Origin: Dendrobium chrysotoxum
Taxonomy: Eukaryota; Streptophyta; Magnoliopsida; Asparagales; Orchidaceae
Direction: 5' to 3'
NCBI GenBank assembly: GCA_019925795.1
Contig: CM034300.1
Span: 73,387,021-73,451,020, forward strand
Length of the DNA stretch: 64,000 nucleotides
The stretch's first letter is position 1. Every line of letters starts with the position of its first letter. Shown here in pieces: positions 24,868 through 37,093 of this stretch. The notes under the pieces are model-generated. The model searched no databases, was not told the origin of the DNA, and worked only from the letters and a program-made list of their open reading frames with translations. Made by a program: the position numbers and the translations under genes.

Positions 24868-25910
24868 TCTCATTCTAATACAAAATGTATTAGGATATTA
24901 TAACATAATATTTTCTTCCAATTAAACATTTATCGAATGATGATAAAAATTAACATATTTTGGAATGCATGTAGGGTGAGCTCCGTAGGGGAGATATTTC
25001 AAAATCCATCTAATGTTATATGAATGAGAAGCATGTTTCAGAATTAGAGGCACAGAAGTGTTTAAAGAATATTATAAATAAATGCTGGAAAGATTTAAAT
25101 AGAGAATGGATAAAAGCCTCGAGATATGAAGAAACATTCAAAATGGTTATAATAAACTTGCCATGAGTTGCTCACTTTTTTTATCTAAAATCTAGTGTGA
25201 TGTATAGCCTCGACAGAGCAATGCAAGAACAACCAGAAATATAAAAATAGTATATTTGAATGCCTAGACATAGGGGGCCAAATATGTTAGGTTCTTAAGG
25301 AGATGATATAATTATAAGAAGTTATTATATATCCTTTTCTCCCCTACAAGCTCGATAGAGATATAGGGATACATATGCTTTGAATCATATCCAAACTTTT
25401 TTATTTAACTATTTTTATTCAGTGATTGAATCTCCATAACAATCCTTTTTATTTAAGTAGGATAATTTTGTAATTAGAGTAAACAGTAGTAGTTCATTGC
25501 TGAAAAATATACTTCCTCGTGGGATCGACACTCTAGTTAGTCTCATTCTAATACAAAATGTATTAGGATATTATAACATAATATTTTCTTCCAATTAAAC
25601 ATTTATCGAATGATGATAAAAATTAACATATTTTTGCATGCATGTAGGGTGAGCTGTGTAGGGGAGATGTTTCAAAATCCATCCAATGTTATATGAATGA
25701 GAAGCATGTTTCAGAATTAGAGGCACAAAAGTGTTTAAAGAATATTATAAATAAATGCTGGAAAGAATTAAATAGAGAATGGACAAAAGCCTCGAGATAT
25801 GAAGAAACATTCAAAATGGTTATAATAAACTTGCCATGAGTTGCTCACTTTTTTTATTTAAAATCTAGTGTGATGTATAGCCTCGACAGAGGAGTACAAG
25901 AACAACCAAC
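24868..25910 (+). repeat. Tandem duplication joining TPS exon 7 and an LTR end
   Basis: The stretch from 24868 (intron 6 end, exon 7, then the first part of an LTR up to about 25535) is repeated starting at about 25537, with a few differences. The second exon-7 copy is 25648-25868. The two units read GTCTCATTCTAATACAAAAT at their starts. Unit 2 continues into the rest of the LTR; unit 1 stops at the CACTCTAG junction. Confidence 0.85.
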
Positions 25911-28900
25911 AACAACAACAACAACAACAAGCCTTTGTCCCACTACGTGGGGTCGGTAACATGAATCCTTTTTCTCCATTGTGTCCGGTTCAAAGTCAAA
26001 TTCTCGTTTAAATCTAATAGAGAAAGATCATTTCTAATATTTTCTAACCAAGTCTTTTTAGGTCTACCTCTACCTTTCTTAACATAAATCAAATCTAATA
26101 CCTCTACTTTCCTAACTGGGTCATCGGAAGGCCGTCGTTTTATGTGACCAAACCATCTAAGGCGACTCTCTCTAATCTAATCCTCCACTGGAGCTACTCC
26201 AACCTTTTCACGTATATGCTCATTTCGTATCCTGTCTCTAAGAGTAAATCCACTCATCCACCTAAGCATCCTCATCTTCGCAACACATAACTTAGTATTA
26301 TGCTTCTCTTTTAATGGCCAACATTCTGCACCATAAAGCATTGCAGGTCTCACCACCATCTTATAGAATTTTCCCTTAAGTTTAAGGGGGACTTTTCTAT
26401 CACACAACAAACCCGATGCATTCCTCCACTTCAACCATCCAACTTGAATTCTACTGATAACATCCCCATCTATTTCACCATCACTCTGAACAATAGATCC
26501 AAGATATCTAAAACGTGTACTCTTATTAATGACTTGATCGCCCAAAGTCACAATCCCCTCACTAGGTCTATTACTGCTAAAATTACACTCCATATATTCA
26601 GTTTTAGATCTACTCAAGCGAAAACCTTTAGACTCTAAGGTTGATCTTCAGACTTCAAGTTTACCTTCAACTCCCTCTTTAGTCTTGTCAACAAGAAGAA
26701 TATCATCAGCAAAAAGCATACACCAGGGTACATCCTCTTGTAAATGTCTAGTGAGAACATCCATGACTAACGCGAAAAGATATGGGCTTAAAGCTGATCC
26801 TTGATGTAATCCAACCGAAATAGGGAAATACTTGGTCAAACCACCTTGTGTTTGAACACAAGTAGTAGCTCCTTCATACATATCTTTAATGATTTGAATA
26901 TAAGCATTATTAACTCCTTTCTTTTCAAGAACTCTCCATAGCACTTCTCTTGGAACTTTATCATATGCTTTCTCTAAATCAATAAATATCATAGGTAGAT
27001 CCTCCTTATTCTCCCTATATTTCTCCATCAAACCTCTCAATAAATGTATGGCTTCCATAGTAGACCTACCAGGCATGAATCCAAATTGATTTTGAGAAAC
27101 ATTAGTATCACGCCGCAGCCTACGCTCCATAACTCGCTCCCATAGTTTTAAAGTGTGACACATTAACTTAATTCCTCTATAATTCGCATAATCTTGTGCA
27201 TCACCTTTATTCTTATAAATAGGAATCAATACACTCATTCTCCACGCATCTGGCATCTTTTTAGTCTTCAAAATATTATTAAAAAGTTTAGTTAGCCAAG
27301 AAATTCCTTCATCTCCTAAGCATTTCCACATCTCTATTGGGATATCATCAGGTCCAACAGCTTTTCCACACTTCATTTTCTTTAAAGCCTCTCTAACTTC
27401 GGTTTTACTAATACGCCGATAAAAATAGAAATCTTTATTTTTATTTAGGATGCTAAGGTCACTAAAGTCAATTGTATTCCTACAATCTTCATTAAAAAGT
27501 TTATCAAAATATCTCATCCACCTTTGTTGAATATCATCTTCTAAGAAAAGTACTTTTTGATCTTCATCCTTAATACACTTCACTTGAATTAAATCCTTAC
27601 TACTCCTATCTCTTTGTTTGGCTAGCTTATACATATATCTTTCTCCATCCTTAGTATCTAATCTATTATATAAATCATTAAAAGCTAAGATCTTTGCATC
27701 ACATATTACTTTCTTAGAATCCTTACATGCCTCTTTATATCTTTCCCAATTATCAGAATTTTTACATCTAAACCAATTTTTATAACAAATCTTCTTATTT
27801 TTTATCTTTTCTTGCACAATTGGATTCCACCACCAGCTATTTTTACTATTAGGGGCTTTTCCCTTTGATACTCCAAACACATCTTTAGCAATATTTTTAA
27901 TATCACTAGCCACTTTTTCCCACATAACATTAGCATCCTCATGCACAAATAAAATCTTAGAATTTAAAATCTTACTCTCAAAAATATTTTTATTACTATT
28001 CTTTAAATGCCCCCATCTAATCCTAGAAAATCGCTTTACTTTATTTTTTATTTTCTGTCCTTTCATCTTAAAGTCTAAAACTAATAAGCGATGTTGGGTA
28101 CATAAACTTTCACTCGGAATAACTTTACAATCTTTGCAATCTAAACGATCTACTTTTCTTATAAGAAAATAATCAATCTGAGTTTTACTATAACCATTCT
28201 TATAAGTGATGAGATGCTCATCTCTTTTCTTAAATAAGGTATTAGCAATTAAAAAATCATAAGCTAAAGAAAAATCTAGTATGGTCTTACCACCTTCATT
28301 AGTCATTCCAAACCCATATCCACCATGAATGCTTTTAAAATCATTTACCTCTCTACCAACATGTCCATTTAAATCTCCTCCAATAAAAATTTTTTCTTCG
28401 AGAGGTATCTTTTGAATTAATTCTTCTAAATCTTCCCAAAATTTTAATTTTGAACACATATCCAAACCTACTTGAGGAGCATAAGCACTTATAATAATCT
28501 TAGCATCAACAACAATCTTTAAAGCCATAATTCTATCTCCAATTCTATTAATATTTATAACATTATCCTTCAAACTCTTATCTATAATCACGCCTACACC
28601 ATTTCTAGTACGACTCTTACCTGAATACCAAACTTTAAATCCTAAACTATCAATCTCCTTAGCCTTCTCTCCAACCCATTTAGTTTCCTGAATGCACAAA
28701 ATATTTATCTTCCTATGAATCATAATATCTATTAATTCCATTAATCTTCCTATAAGGGAACCTATATTCCAAGTTCCTATCCTAATATTAGTATCATGGA
28801 CTAGCTTCTTTTCCCACATCCGTCCTTGATGTGGGAACCCTTGCCTATTTAACACTGCACCCGGGCGCCGATGCAGCGGCCCTTGCACACTTTTCACTGT

Positions 28901-28984
28901 ATTCAGGCCATACAGTGCGTCGCTTCCAGGGAACGCCCTAGCATTAACACAATTTATTAAAGGATTCATGTCATGATTATTCGA
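25908..28984 (-). mobile_element. Near-full-length RTE-type LINE
   Basis: About 3.08 kb on the minus strand, ending in (TTG)n, the microsatellite-type tail typical of plant RTE LINEs. It carries one endonuclease-RT ORF. It inserted into the 5' LTR of the Athila-like element. The ATG at 28987-28985 lies in target DNA: unit 1 of the LTR reads AGACATAGGGG at that point, so the element's 5' end is at about 28983. Confidence 0.88.
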
Positions 28985-28987
28985 CAT
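25943..28987 (-). pseudogene. LINE endonuclease-reverse transcriptase ORF with two in-frame stops
   Basis: A 779-codon open frame (28987-26648) is followed, in the same frame, by two more segments separated by stops at 26650-26648 (TGA) and 26179-26177 (TAG); both probably replace Trp. The last stop is at 25945-25943. The N-terminal part is an apurinic-type endonuclease: RIGTWNIGSL, QETKW, SAYAPQ, GGDLNGHVG, DYFLIR, QHR. The RT follows with NYRGIKLM, QFGFMPGRST, FIDLEKAYDKV, HQGSALSPYLF and the catalytic FADD. The C-terminal region ends in a basic GRGRPKKTW block. The real initiator may be an ATG further in, since the first one is supplied by flanking DNA. With two point stops it is probably inactive, although recent. 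Confidence 0.9.
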
Positions 28988-29422
28988 AGGGGGCCAAATA
29001 TGTTAGGTTCTTAAGGAGATGATATAATTATAAAAAGTTATTATATATCCTATTCTCCCCTACAAGCTCGATAGAGATATAGGGATACGTATGCTCTGAA
29101 TCATATCCAAAATTTTTTATTGAACTATTTTTATTCAGTGATTGAATCTCCATAACAATCCTTTTTATTTAAGTAGGATAATTTTACAATTAGAGTAAAA
29201 AGTAGTAGTTCATTGCTGAAAAGCATACTTCCACGTGGGATCGATACTCTACTATATCACTTTATTACTTAATTCGTCATGTATACTTGTGTATATTAAG
29301 TGGGATTTGTTAATTTATATCAAAAAAATCTAAGCATTATTTAGGAGAGATAGAGCCTTCAGCATTTATTGTTATAATTCAAAATTATACTCCACCATAC
29401 CGTCACACCCCCATCAAGTTTT

Positions 29423-29440
29423 TGGCGCCATTATCGAGGA
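29423..29440 (+). other. Primer-binding site of the Athila-like element
   Basis: TGGCGCCATTATCGAGGA lies 15 bp after the 5' LTR. It resembles the TGGCGCCGTTGCCGGGGA site seen in Athila-type elements (tRNA-Asp), with several mismatches consistent with age. Confidence 0.6.
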
Positions 29441-30140
29441 AGGATTTTGCTTTCTATAAAATTTTAACTATATTGTTTAATTAATTGCATAATTAGACTT
29501 ACTTATACTCTTTATTTTATGTGTTGTTTGTGATTGCATATTCATTATTCCATTAATTTCTATCTAAATATATTTTGTATTATATTTTGTGATAATAATT
29601 AAAGTTATAATCTAAATATTAGTGCATTTAATTATCTTTAAATAATATTCATTATTGCAGTGCTTATTTTTTTAGCTCTGCATAACTCATTCATTTAAGT
29701 CAAAAAGTGACCCCAGCCAAAAGTCAAAAGTATATTATACAATTTTAACTTTAGTTATTAAAGTTAGGTTAGCACCGTGGTGAAATTAGCAAGCACTACA
29801 GCATTATCAGACATCATAATTGTTTCACTTATAGAGATGTTGCGGTTCACTAACTCAAGTGTCACGGCATCAACACTTGTAAAATGCTACAGCGGTGGCT
29901 CTTCCTAAAGTGACAATCCAATTTCTAAAAATCAGTGTCGTTATGCCACTTGGCCTGAATAGCTGCAGCACTTATCGAATAACCATTTTTGTCATTTTGT
30001 TTTTGCATTGAGCTCCGCAGCACCATATCTTACAGTGTCGCAGCATTTCATCGTGTTATAAATAGGGGAATGTTTTCCATTTCAACACCTTCCATTTCCT
30101 TTAAAATCTTCTTTTCTCATTGAAATCTTCTCTTGAAAGA

Positions 30141-30880
30141 ATGGCACCTAAGATGTTTTGTAAGAAGAGATCTTCTTCCTCGTTTGATAAGCGCAAATTT
30201 ATCTATGCAAATGCTGAATTTAGATTTACGAATTCAGTGGCAAATAAACAACTGATTCTAGAACAAGGTTTTGAGATTCCTACTCTACCCATCATGCAAA
30301 TCATAGTAGAGGTTGGGAAAGATTTTGTGAAGAACCCTATGCTGCCATTATTAATATTTTTTAGGAATTTTTTGCAAATGGAAAAGAGGCGGTGGATAAT
30401 AGGTGTTATGTTAGGGGTAAGTGGGTTTTTTTTATTCTGTAGCTTTTAATAGGGTTTACTGACTTAGAGACTTTGAATTTGATGAGTACAATGCCTTCAT
30501 TCACCTATAAATCCTGATGATTTCTTCAATGTCTTGTATGGACCTAATAGTGGAGCATGCTGGAAGAAGAAAGATAATAGAATTATAAATTTTCCTACCT
30601 CTTTTATGACCCAAACCTCTAAAACTTGGCATTATTTCATTTCTACCCGATCGTTGCCTAGTTGTAATATTAGTGAAGTTACTCATGATCATGCCATTTT
30701 GAATTACTTAATTCAAATGGGGTTTTATATTGATGTAGGGAGACTCATATATTTATCTCTTATGTACGTCATTAGGGGTACCCTATCTATGAGTTTAGGT
30801 CACCCTTCTCTTATTTATGCTTTATATGTAGTAGCGGTGTTAGGGGGATCAAAATAAAGAATAGTTTTTTCTTATTCAGG
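30141..30880 (+). pseudogene. Decayed 'putative plant transposon protein' ORF
   Basis: The ORF begins MAPKMFCKKRSSSSFDKRKF, a start I associate with plant transposon-protein ORFs (Pfam Transposase_32 type). It loses frame near 30380-30500 and resumes with NPDDFFNVLYGPNSG (about 30512) and blocks around WHYFIS, LPSCNISEVT and IRGTLSMSLGHPSLIYAL. A stop ends the second part at 30855-30857. Proteins of this type are common in non-autonomous plant LTR elements and have no proven function. Frameshifts make this copy inactive. The family assignment is from memory of the pattern. Confidence 0.6.
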
Positions 30881-31119
30881 CTATCACAAAAAGAAAGATT
30901 TTAAGTTTTAAGCAACCAGGAAATGATGAGGAGGAAGGTGATTTCAATGAGCCTAGATTATCCAGAAGACAATGTAGCATCAATAGTAGTATAAGTGCCA
31001 GAGCTCTGAAAATATTAGGGGAGCAGGTTACTGATTTAAGGGGAAAATGGAAGTGGTGACTCACATTTGTGAAGAAATCAAGGATTGACAATTTTAGTTG
31101 AAAATGAGGATAGCTCATA

Positions 31120-33970
31120 GCACAGACTAATAGGAGTAGTATTATAGATATATTTCAGATTTTAATGATATACTTATTCAGATGTTTAAGGGAAGCCCTT
31201 TTTTGAAGCATCAATTAAGCTTAATTATGCATTATTTACTATAATATATTAGAAATGAATGTGGATATGTGAATTAGATTACTGTTATAGTGTTATGATA
31301 ATAATGTGTATGTGTAAAAGACAAGTAAAGATTGGTTGACTCATTGATTGGAGACTAGTTTGACTTGTATAGGATGATGGGCTGACAGACTTTCTTTTAA
31401 ATACTGTGGTTTAGTGTTATCCTCTACTAAGTCACATGATACACTGATTGGGAGTTTTAAGGAGATGATTACTGTGCCAACGGACAAAAAGTGATGACTC
31501 TATTTAATTTAGTGAGCTAATAGTTTACTGATACTGATACAAAACTAAAAAATACCATGATAGCCAGGACTTCTTACTTGTTTAATGTGACTACTAAAAT
31601 GTATGTTCTTGAGGTATTATTCCTATTAATGTATGAATTTATTATTACTACACAAATCAATTTACTATTATTACATTATTCTACTACTCCTACCATTGGG
31701 TCAAAATAGGGGCTATTACATCGAGTTTCCCCTACTCCTACTCACAGACCATTTGTGTGGCAGTCTAGAGAGAGAAAGTTCTTTAGGATGATGATGAGGA
31801 AAAGAAAGAAGTCCCTGATTCAGAGTGTTAGGTGTTATTTTTTTCTTTTTCTTGAGAAAGGGAGAGAGAGTTTAGACGCTACTTTTGTTGGGTAGCATGT
31901 TTATTTTATTTTGATATATTATACTGGATAGTCTGTCTTAAGACTTAAAACTTAACGTTTATGGGAGGCAGCCCACTTGATGTGCTATGCATGGTGCCTA
32001 GTGCATTAGTTATCTTGTAACTTATGTTATGTTATGTTATATTTTTATCATTTATATGAAAACATATGTAGTGTTAATTATTTGTATTTCTTTTATTTAC
32101 ATTTTATTAAAATTTCTCTCATGCTCACAATATTTTTTGTATTCTGATTATTTAATTAATCTTAGTAAAAATAATAATTAAAAATTATATAAAATTAGGA
32201 TAATAATAAAACCCTATATTATAGTTCAAATGAATATTATTTATATTTCATAGAGTGAAAAAACTAATAATTAACTTACTTGGATCATTTAAGCTATTGC
32301 TTTAATTTTAAATCATAAGTTATATCTTTATTTAATTAACTTTTGAAATAAAGATGAATAATTATAATTAAAGATTAGATATTTATAAATTAAAATATGA
32401 AATCATAAGCTATTCGAATTTAAAATTGATAATCTTATTAAATTCTTACATTAAATTTATTAAAATTGTAAACGGGTTCAAAATAAAAATTGATATTCAA
32501 AATTATTAACTATGTACTCCATATATAAAAAATGAAGAAACTGTAAAAATAGTTCTAAAATAGATGAAAAAAAGAAAATGAGTACATTCAAAAATTGGTA
32601 TCAATCAAAAACTTAGAATCCGATTATAATCTTATACTTAAATTTATAAAGAATAAAATTAAAAAACTAGTACAAATGAAAGTAAACTAATGAAAATTTT
32701 AATTTGACTACTAATATATCTAATCATTAAACTATATTATTCACTTAAAATTCAAAATTTAATAATTAAATCTATAACCTATGAATACAAATTAAGCAAT
32801 TATAATGATGAATAATTAGTATAATTATTAGTATTTTTTCAAACTAGAACTATAATCTTATTCATTTTACTTCTAGACCATGATGTATTATCCTATATTT
32901 TAGTAATTTTAAATTATCAATTTATACTTTGGTTAATCATTTAATCAGAATTATATTATTCTTACTTGATTGAGGACAAGCAAGAGTTTAAGTTGGAGAG
33001 AATTTGAAAAGAGTAAATAATGTATTATTTTATGTGCTATATTTTCAGAGAAAATGTGTTATTTAGTTGTGTTGCGTAGGAAAAAATATAAAAAAGGTCA
33101 CAAAATTCTAAGTCTAATCGAGAGCGTCGCGCCATCGGACAAATCAACCCTCCAACGCCATAAAACACAGCACCGGAGTGCCACAACATTGACATTGCGG
33201 TGCCAACTTCTCTATTGGATAGCACCACAATGTAAAAATGGTCAACTTTACAGCACTGTGCTCTCTGTCTTCCAGCACTGCAGCGTCATAATATATAATG
33301 CCTCGGTGCCAAAATTGCCCTTCGAGTGTCGTAGCGTTTGAAAGTCAGCAATACTACAGCGTAGCAGTTGTATCTTCCAAAGGACATGATTGTTCACTGA
33401 GTAACTGATTCATGTTAACAAGTGCTGCGATGAAGCCAAAACAATAACGCAACAGTGTTAGTTCATTTGCTGGCGCAGTGGCATTGAACTTTTAAGCGTT
33501 GCAGCATTAGTTGTCTTCTTTGTGTTTTCTTACAAATAGACATTGTTATATTTGTAAGCCAGTTCAGTCCCTTGTTTAAGTTTAGTATATTTTAGAGTAC
33601 TTCTCTAAATCTCTCTTAGGGTGACAATTAAGGGAATTTAGAAAAATACTTGATACAATCATTAGAGTATTTAATCTTTATTTGTTTGAGCAACTCCATA
33701 CATTATGAAAGGAGGAGTATAGAGGAGATTTAATGAACCTTCCTGGTGATATCATTCTCTTATATTATCATTTTTCTATGATTTCACTTGAAATTTGTTT
33801 GTTTATCTTTTGTTCCATATCTGGCTAATTATTTAGGTTTGGATTGATGATGTAGAGAATGTATTAAGTACTAATGAAAATTCTTATTCTCTAAAGTTAA
33901 AAGATGTTTTCAATATTATCTCACTCTTTATTTAATGCACATAGTGGTCATATATATAGTTAAAACCTAG
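31120..33970 (+). other. Noncoding internal region of the Athila-like element
   Basis: AT-rich with no recognisable coding sequence. Short GCAGCATT/GTGGCAC-type degenerate repeats occur at 33130-33510, echoing 29770-30060 near the 5' end. A block reading GGGCTGACAGACTTTCTTTTAAAT (31380) has a diverged relative at about 58807. Confidence 0.55.
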
Positions 33971-34300
33971 TGTGATTTATCGCTTTGACGGGGGAATGCA
34001 AGAACAAACAGGAATATTAAAATAGTATGTTTGCATACCTAGACATAAGTTGTAAAATATGTTAAGTTCTTAAGGAGATGATATAATTATAGAAGGTCAA
34101 CATATATTCTTTTCACCCTTATAAGCTTGGCAGAGATCTAGAGATGCACATACTCTGAATCACATCACAATTAAGAATTTCATTATAAAAGATATGCAAT
34201 TTACCTTCATCAATCCAAATTATTTTATTTAAATATTGTATCAATTATTTAACTATTTGTATTCAGTGATTAAATCTCCGTAACAAACATTTTTGTTTAA

Positions 34301-36693
34301 GGGCTAGTTTGGGACGGCGTCACTTCTGCTTTACTATATAAGAAGCAGTGAAAGTGCCGTTTGGGCTAGTCGCGGTAAAGGCGGTTACAAAAATTTCTGC
34401 TGCCTCTCACTGCTTTCCATCATTTCGAAGAACAAAAATGACACTACTGCCCAAAAATTGCTCGAGATGGAGCAGAGGTACTCTGCCATTACTGTAACTT
34501 TCAAAAGCTTCGCGGTGAATTTTTGCGCCATATATGACCTTATGGCTTCTTAACCATAGACGGATCAAGGTAAGGTATCAATATCACCTCTCTGGCTCCT
34601 GGCTACAACAATTGAGGCCACTAGCTACGATTTTATCTTCTTATCTTCATGAATGCTCTCCTGGTTTATCCTCTTCCCACATCCTCGTATTCTTGCAGGA
34701 CTGATTTATTGTTATCTCTTCGCGTATTCTCTGTACCAATCGGGTCGTGGTCATAAGGATTCCTGATCAGGACAGTAGTTAATGTCCATTAATGTTGAAG
34801 CTTGTGTCTGAAATGCCCGCCTCTTAAATTTGGATGGCGGGCACTGTTTGAGGCCATTGGATCACAGAAATCCATATCTGGATGAAGGAATTCTATGAAA
34901 GGGAAAGGTGTCCTCTAATCCTTCTTTGATTTTATGTTTTACTATTTTATGTGCCGTTCAAGTTTTTATAATTGATTATTTGTGAGGATGCGGGATGAGT
35001 ATTAGTTAGAAACTCGAAGTTTTCTTTTTCTTTAATTAGTATTTGCAAGATTTAATTTATAATCCCTAGGGGGCTATTTGGTATCGGGTTTATCTCAGGA
35101 TTTAAGTCGGATTTACGCTATATCCAACCAAACGGTTTTACAGTGTACGTTAAATTGCGGGATTTGGTAAATCCCGGATTTACGGATTTACGGCTTAAAT
35201 CCCACGGTTTGGCAGATTTAAAGGGATTTGGCCGAAGAAGCGCGCGAAAGGGAGAAAGTTACCTTCACAGCCAGCGAGCTCCCGTTGTTGCTTCCGATCA
35301 AAATGTCGTAACTTCCGATCCGACAGAAAGGGGAAGCCGTCGAAGGAGCAAAGTCAAACAACCATGAAGGAGCCGAAGAAGCGATGCGTGCAATCTCTTC
35401 ACCTCCTGCGAAGCAACGAAGCCGAGCAACTACGAAAAGAGAAGATGAAAGGCTTAACTTAATTAATATAATTTAAAATTTTAATAATTAAGTGAATTAA
35501 TTAAATAATTAAGAGTAAAATTAGTGCATAAATTAATTATTCAATTTAACTTAATTGAATAATTAGCAATATAATTAGTAATTAAATATTAATATAATTA
35601 GCTTAATTAATATAAATTAAAATATATTATTAAATATATAATTAATAGTATTAATAATAATTACTGTGTAACTTGTACTTAGCATGTTATTAAATTCATA
35701 ACACATTACTTTTTATTTTTAATTATAAATTATTTTTTTAATTTATAATTATCTTCTTCACATTTAAATCCCTAAATGCCATAAATCCTAAAATATGTTA
35801 CCAAACAGTTTGTCAGGATTTAACAGAATTTATCATTTGACATACCAAGCAATTTTAGGATTTAACCCCTTCAAGATTTATCAAATCCGGATTTACAGGA
35901 TTTATTAAATCCCACTTGTTGCCAAATAGCCCCTAATTGTGACATTTGAAACTTGCTAGTAATTTTCATCATGATCAAGTTGTTGTCAGTTGTTTAATCG
36001 CTTTAATTATTTACATTATATTTACTGGTCCAACTTTATTATTATTATTATTAATATAATTATTTTCAAGTATGAGTCAATTTGTCTAACCGTCGGTGTA
36101 TAAAAAGATCAGCTATGTTACTGTTCTATTAAGAGGGTTGAGGAAGCTTACAGCAGCTGGTTGCTTAGGTAAACTTGGCTCTTCCATGGCTGAGCTCTCA
36201 GCTCTGGTTCCCCTTCTTCCGGAAACAAAGATGGAGTTTAAATCTTTGATTTGGGTGGTCTTTACTATATGGGTTGCTACAATATTTTTCTTGCTGACAG
36301 AGTTTGTGCAAAAATTATTATCAAAATGGATTAAAACTACTCAAGGATCTATTTTTGGGGTCATAGGTTGGAATTCTTTTCTACTCTTTTGATCAGTTTT
36401 CTTTCACCAGAGATCCACTTTTGCTCGACTTGTTTATTTTTGCACAAAATGCAGGAAGTATATTCCAAAACATTTTTTTATTATTACGAATAAATGTTTT
36501 ATTATAAAGTAATAATCTAGAATTTAAAAATTGAACAAATTATTTTGAATTATGATACATAAAAGTTCAGTTAAAAATTTATAGTATTTTGATATATAAA
36601 CTTATAAAATATTTGATAAAACTATTTGATTTTAATTCAAAATTGTTAGTTTGTTATCGTATAAATTTTTTAAAAAATTATATTTAATTTTTT

Positions 36694-36735
<42 letters not shown>

Positions 36736-36893
36736 GGTATCAAAATAATTTGTTATCATACAACAGCAGCTCAACAGTTATACTAACCAAACAAAATTTA
36801 TTGATTTATGTACAACATCTTTAGAAGGCAGCTTTCTGGATAACAACTTCATAACCTGCTTTACTGACAGCTGCAGTCGTCCCAAAAGAAGCC
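34301..36893. mobile_element. PIF/Harbinger-like non-autonomous element (2593 bp)
   Basis: It is flanked by the 3-bp duplication TAA (34298-34300 and 36894-36896). Imperfect terminal inverted repeats read GGGCTAGTTTGGGACG on the left and GGCTTCTTTTGGGACG on the right. Other LTR copies in this window serve as empty sites. There is no transposase. It contains a nested element (35070-35933), an AT run at 36704-36732 and a 98-codon ORF at 36096-36392 with a hydrophobic stretch; that ORF could be a captured gene fragment but I do not recognise it. Confidence 0.75.
35070..35933. mobile_element. Nested MITE-like element (864 bp)
   Basis: Perfect 12-bp terminal inverted repeats GGGGCTATTTGG / CCAAATAGCCCC with flanking TAG and TAA, near the TWA target of PIF/Harbinger elements. 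Repeated GGATTTA/TAAATCC motifs occur in both halves. It lies inside the larger element at 34301-36893. Confidence 0.7.
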
Positions 36894-37093
36894 TAAGTAA
36901 GATGATTTTGCAATTAGAATAAATAGTAGTAGTTGATTGCTAAAAAGTATACTTTTTCGTGGGTTCGACACTCTACTCCATCACTTTATTACTTGATTCA
37001 ACACATATACTTGCACATATTAAGTGAGATTTATTAATTTATATCAAAGAAAATCATTTATTTTTATAATTCAAATTCCACCGTACCATCACA

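Larger units (their letters stand above)
14364..25195 (+). pseudogene. Terpene synthase (TPS-b type) pseudogene, interrupted
   Basis: A paralogue of the gene at 50136-54531 with the same exon structure: exon 1 14364-14612, exon 2 14707-14971, exon 3 15844-15882 plus 22979-23330, exon 4 23431-23655, exon 5 24073-24211, exon 6 24303-24548, exon 7 from 24975, broken off near 25190. Leaving out the 7091-bp insert and one target duplication, exon 3 is 391 nt, the same as in the intact copy. Stops occur in exon 1 (14421 and 14448), exon 5 (24125), exon 6 (24348) and exon 7 (25011). Several correspond to single substitutions relative to the intact copy. The aspartate motif DDIYD remains in exon 4, after an AREWPVE block like that of the intact gene. 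The last part of exon 7 is missing. It cannot make an enzyme. Confidence 0.93.
25869..29407 (+). mobile_element. 5' LTR of the Athila-like element, split by a LINE
   Basis: LTR parts are 25869-25907 and about 28983-29407. They align with the tandem unit at 25196-25535 and with the 3' LTR (33971-34300 plus 36897-37093). Compared with unit 1, about 31 bp of LTR are missing at the LINE insertion point. Confidence 0.75.
25869..37093 (+). mobile_element. Athila-like non-autonomous LTR retrotransposon with nested insertions
   Basis: The LTRs begin TGTGAT and end TCACA: 5' LTR 25869-29407 (carrying the LINE) and 3' LTR 33971-37093 (carrying a Harbinger-like element). Without the inserts each is about 0.5 kb. 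A primer-binding site TGGCGCC..., like that of Athila elements using tRNA-Asp, follows the 5' LTR. The 4.6-kb internal region lacks recognisable RT or integrase and holds only one decayed ORF of the plant transposon-protein type. I found no matching target-site duplication and no clear polypurine tract before the 3' LTR. The left end breaks TPS exon 7. Lineage is inferred from termini and primer site. Confidence 0.7.
33971..37093 (+). mobile_element. 3' LTR of the Athila-like element, split by a Harbinger-like element
   Basis: LTR parts are 33971-34300 and 36897-37093, ending CCATCACA. Sequence order matches the 5' LTR exactly across the insertion: TTTAAGTAGGATAATTTT at the uninterrupted site versus TTTAA plus insert plus TAAGTAAGATGATTTT here. 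Confidence 0.75.

Noticed and set aside
36096..36392. Host membrane protein gene
   Set aside because: The ORF is inside a Harbinger-like element, has no recognised family and no evident exon partners. Kept only as a possible captured fragment.
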